Shown: positions 63,168 through 64,000 of the stretch, one piece after another
Numbering within the stretch: position 1 is the first letter of the stretch
Layout: each line of letters starts with the position of its first letter
Assembly (NCBI RefSeq): GCF_002368335.1
Contig: NZ_AP018288.1
Coordinates: 7,556,389 to 7,620,388, forward strand
DNA from: Nostoc sp. NIES-4103
Lineage (GTDB): Bacteria > Cyanobacteriota > Cyanobacteriia > Cyanobacteriales > Nostocaceae
Direction of reading: 5' to 3'
Length of the DNA: 64,000 nt
Notes under the pieces: model-generated
Database searches by the model: none
What the model was told of the DNA's origin: nothing
Seen by the model: only the letters and a program-made list of their open reading frames with translations
Position numbers and translations under genes: made by a program

Positions 63168-63305
63168 AAATTTTATTTAGTTGATGTTAATAATGGCACA
63201 CCTGAAAACAATTATCTTCGTTATTTTAATCCAGAATGACTGAATTTTCTACCAAATCCTAGAGTGCCAACTGAATACCAAAATAGTGGAGTTGAAGAAA
63301 CATGA
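63168..63305 (+). pseudogene. Possible gene remnant overlapping the next start
   Basis: A frame with a single internal TGA (63237-63239) reads KFYLVDVNNGTPENNYLRYF then LNFLPNPRVPTEYQNSGVEET and ends TGA overlapping the next ATG as ATGA. The stop overlap and protein-like residues suggest the tail of a lost cluster gene. No family is recognised. Confidence 0.35.
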
Positions 63306-64000
63306 CATCTAGATATGTACCATTAGTAGATTTTAAGCCAGATTTAAGATCGGCTAAAGCCGCAAGGATACAAAGAGGACTAGCTATAAGAGTTCTCCGA
63401 GTAATCACACTGTTATTGCTAGATGCCCTATCTTTAACATTGGCATGGAAGTTAGCAGTATTTTATGGAACTCCAATCAATTCTCCTTGGATAGAAAAAC
63501 CTTCTTTCCTACTGCTAATTCTCGTAGTCGAACTTGGCATGATAGCATCCAAAGGACTATATAATGCGGGTATTCATCGGCGTAACTATGGCCTCCTTGT
63601 TAAAGCAGTTTCTCTTTCAGAATTTTTCTTATTGCTGATTGCGTTTCTCTATGAACCTCAACGCTATATATCCCGTTCAACCTTTCTCTTATTTTGGTTG
63701 TTTTCTGTAGCATTCATTTGTGCAAATCGGTTAATCTTTGATTTTGCTACCAAAGTACTTCGGAAAGTAGGAATAATCCGTTATCCTGTTTTTCTGATCA
63801 CAGATGTAGAAGATCAAGACAGTAGCGTTAAGTTAATAGAAAAAGAAAATTGCTACAACATTTTTGGAGTAGCTGAAGCTAGCTCTCTAGACAGAGATAA
63901 TAGAGAAGCAACTCTAGAATTTCTTCACAATCGAGGTATTGTGGAAGCTTTTGTTTCTTGGAATGCAATCAAGAACCGTCTATATGTTTCCTGGCATTTC
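63302..64000 (+). CDS. Sugar-phosphate transferase of the WbaP/WcaJ type, N-terminal part (runs off window)
   Basis: 233 codons are visible from ATG; the frame is open to the window end. MTSRYVPLVDFKPDLRSAKAARIQ precedes four to five membrane helices (LRVITLLLLDALSLTLAWKLAVF, FLLLILVVELGMIASKGLY, SEFFLLLIAFLY, TFLLFWLFSVAFICANRLIF) and then a Rossmann-like part (RYPVFLITDVEDQDSSVKLIE). This is the N-terminal layout of polyprenyl-phosphate sugar-1-phosphate transferases. The catalytic domain would lie beyond 64000. It should start repeat-unit synthesis. Confidence 0.75.
   Translation, partial: MTSRYVPLVDFKPDLRSAKAARIQRGLAIRVLRVITLLLLDALSLTLAWKLAVFYGTPINSPWIEKPSFLLLILVVELGMIASKGLYNAGIHRRNYGLLVKAVSLSEFFLLLIAFLYEPQRYISRSTFLLFWLFSVAFICANRLIFDFATKVLRKVGIIRYPVFLITDVEDQDSSVKLIEKENCYNIFGVAEASSLDRDNREATLEFLHNRGIVEAFVSWNAIKNRLYVSWHF

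Overview
The window is chromosomal DNA of a filamentous, probably heterocystous, cyanobacterium of the Nostoc/Anabaena/Calothrix/Tolypothrix type. Supporting this are the very frequent HIP1 octamer GCGATCGC, many arrays of short heptamer repeats (STRRs such as TAACTCC, ACTGACC, TAATTCG, ATGCCCC), and lineage genes such as ccb1-like, DUF3155, DUF3611, DUF1818, DUF3598, cyanobacterial rpoZ and several Uma2 genes. No rRNA, CRISPR array, prophage or intact insertion sequence is visible. One tRNA, tRNA-Pro(GGG), is present.

Layout. 0.3-4.5 kb: a lipoprotein methyltransferase, an APC permease and an OmpR-type two-component pair. 5.1-8.4 kb: a defence-like patch with an HTH-NACHT NTPase, a DUF433 antitoxin whose partner toxin is cut to nine codons, and two small unknown genes. 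8.8-12.5 kb: two paralogous exported proteins, one with SLH repeats, and an orphan GAF histidine kinase. 12.8-20.7 kb: mostly housekeeping (DUF3155, ccb1-like, PadR, DUF3611, serS, rseP, nth, rpsN, aat). 20.8-23.3 kb: a type II restriction-modification (R-M) locus with a controller protein and matching operators. 23.4-31.5 kb: Uma2, DUF3598, ftsX, def, a 1177-residue NB-ARC/WD40 protein and two tiny membrane proteins. 31.6-45 kb: a Cas4/RecB-like nuclease, a ParE/ParD pair, msrA, an animal-type transketolase, an orphan PhnD-like binding protein, a frameshifted Uma2 gene, a purple-acid-phosphatase-like enzyme, tRNA-Pro, rpoZ, a fasciclin protein and a GH13 enzyme. 45.5-52.7 kb: a subtilase with a small prodomain-like protein behind a terminator, a methyltransferase, glgC, a P-loop kinase and a CbpA-type DnaJ. 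52.9-64 kb: glycosyltransferases and a Wzx/Wzy-type polysaccharide cluster (Wzc-like kinase, flippase, ligase/polymerase, WecG/TagA transferase, start of a sugar-phosphate transferase), with gene remnants between its genes.

The most interesting signals are: (1) an R-M control circuit in which one perfect 16-bp palindrome precedes the methyltransferase and two adjacent degenerate copies precede the controller gene; (2) a subtilase followed, across a strong terminator, by a free-standing protein resembling its own N-terminal domain; (3) a 145-bp MITE family with three copies, one flanked by a perfect 9-bp target duplication; (4) several freshly decayed genes (DUF5615 toxin, IS4-like transposase, glycosyltransferase, Uma2); (5) a candidate structured RNA near 14.7 kb. 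All functions come from reading the sequence; no database search was run.
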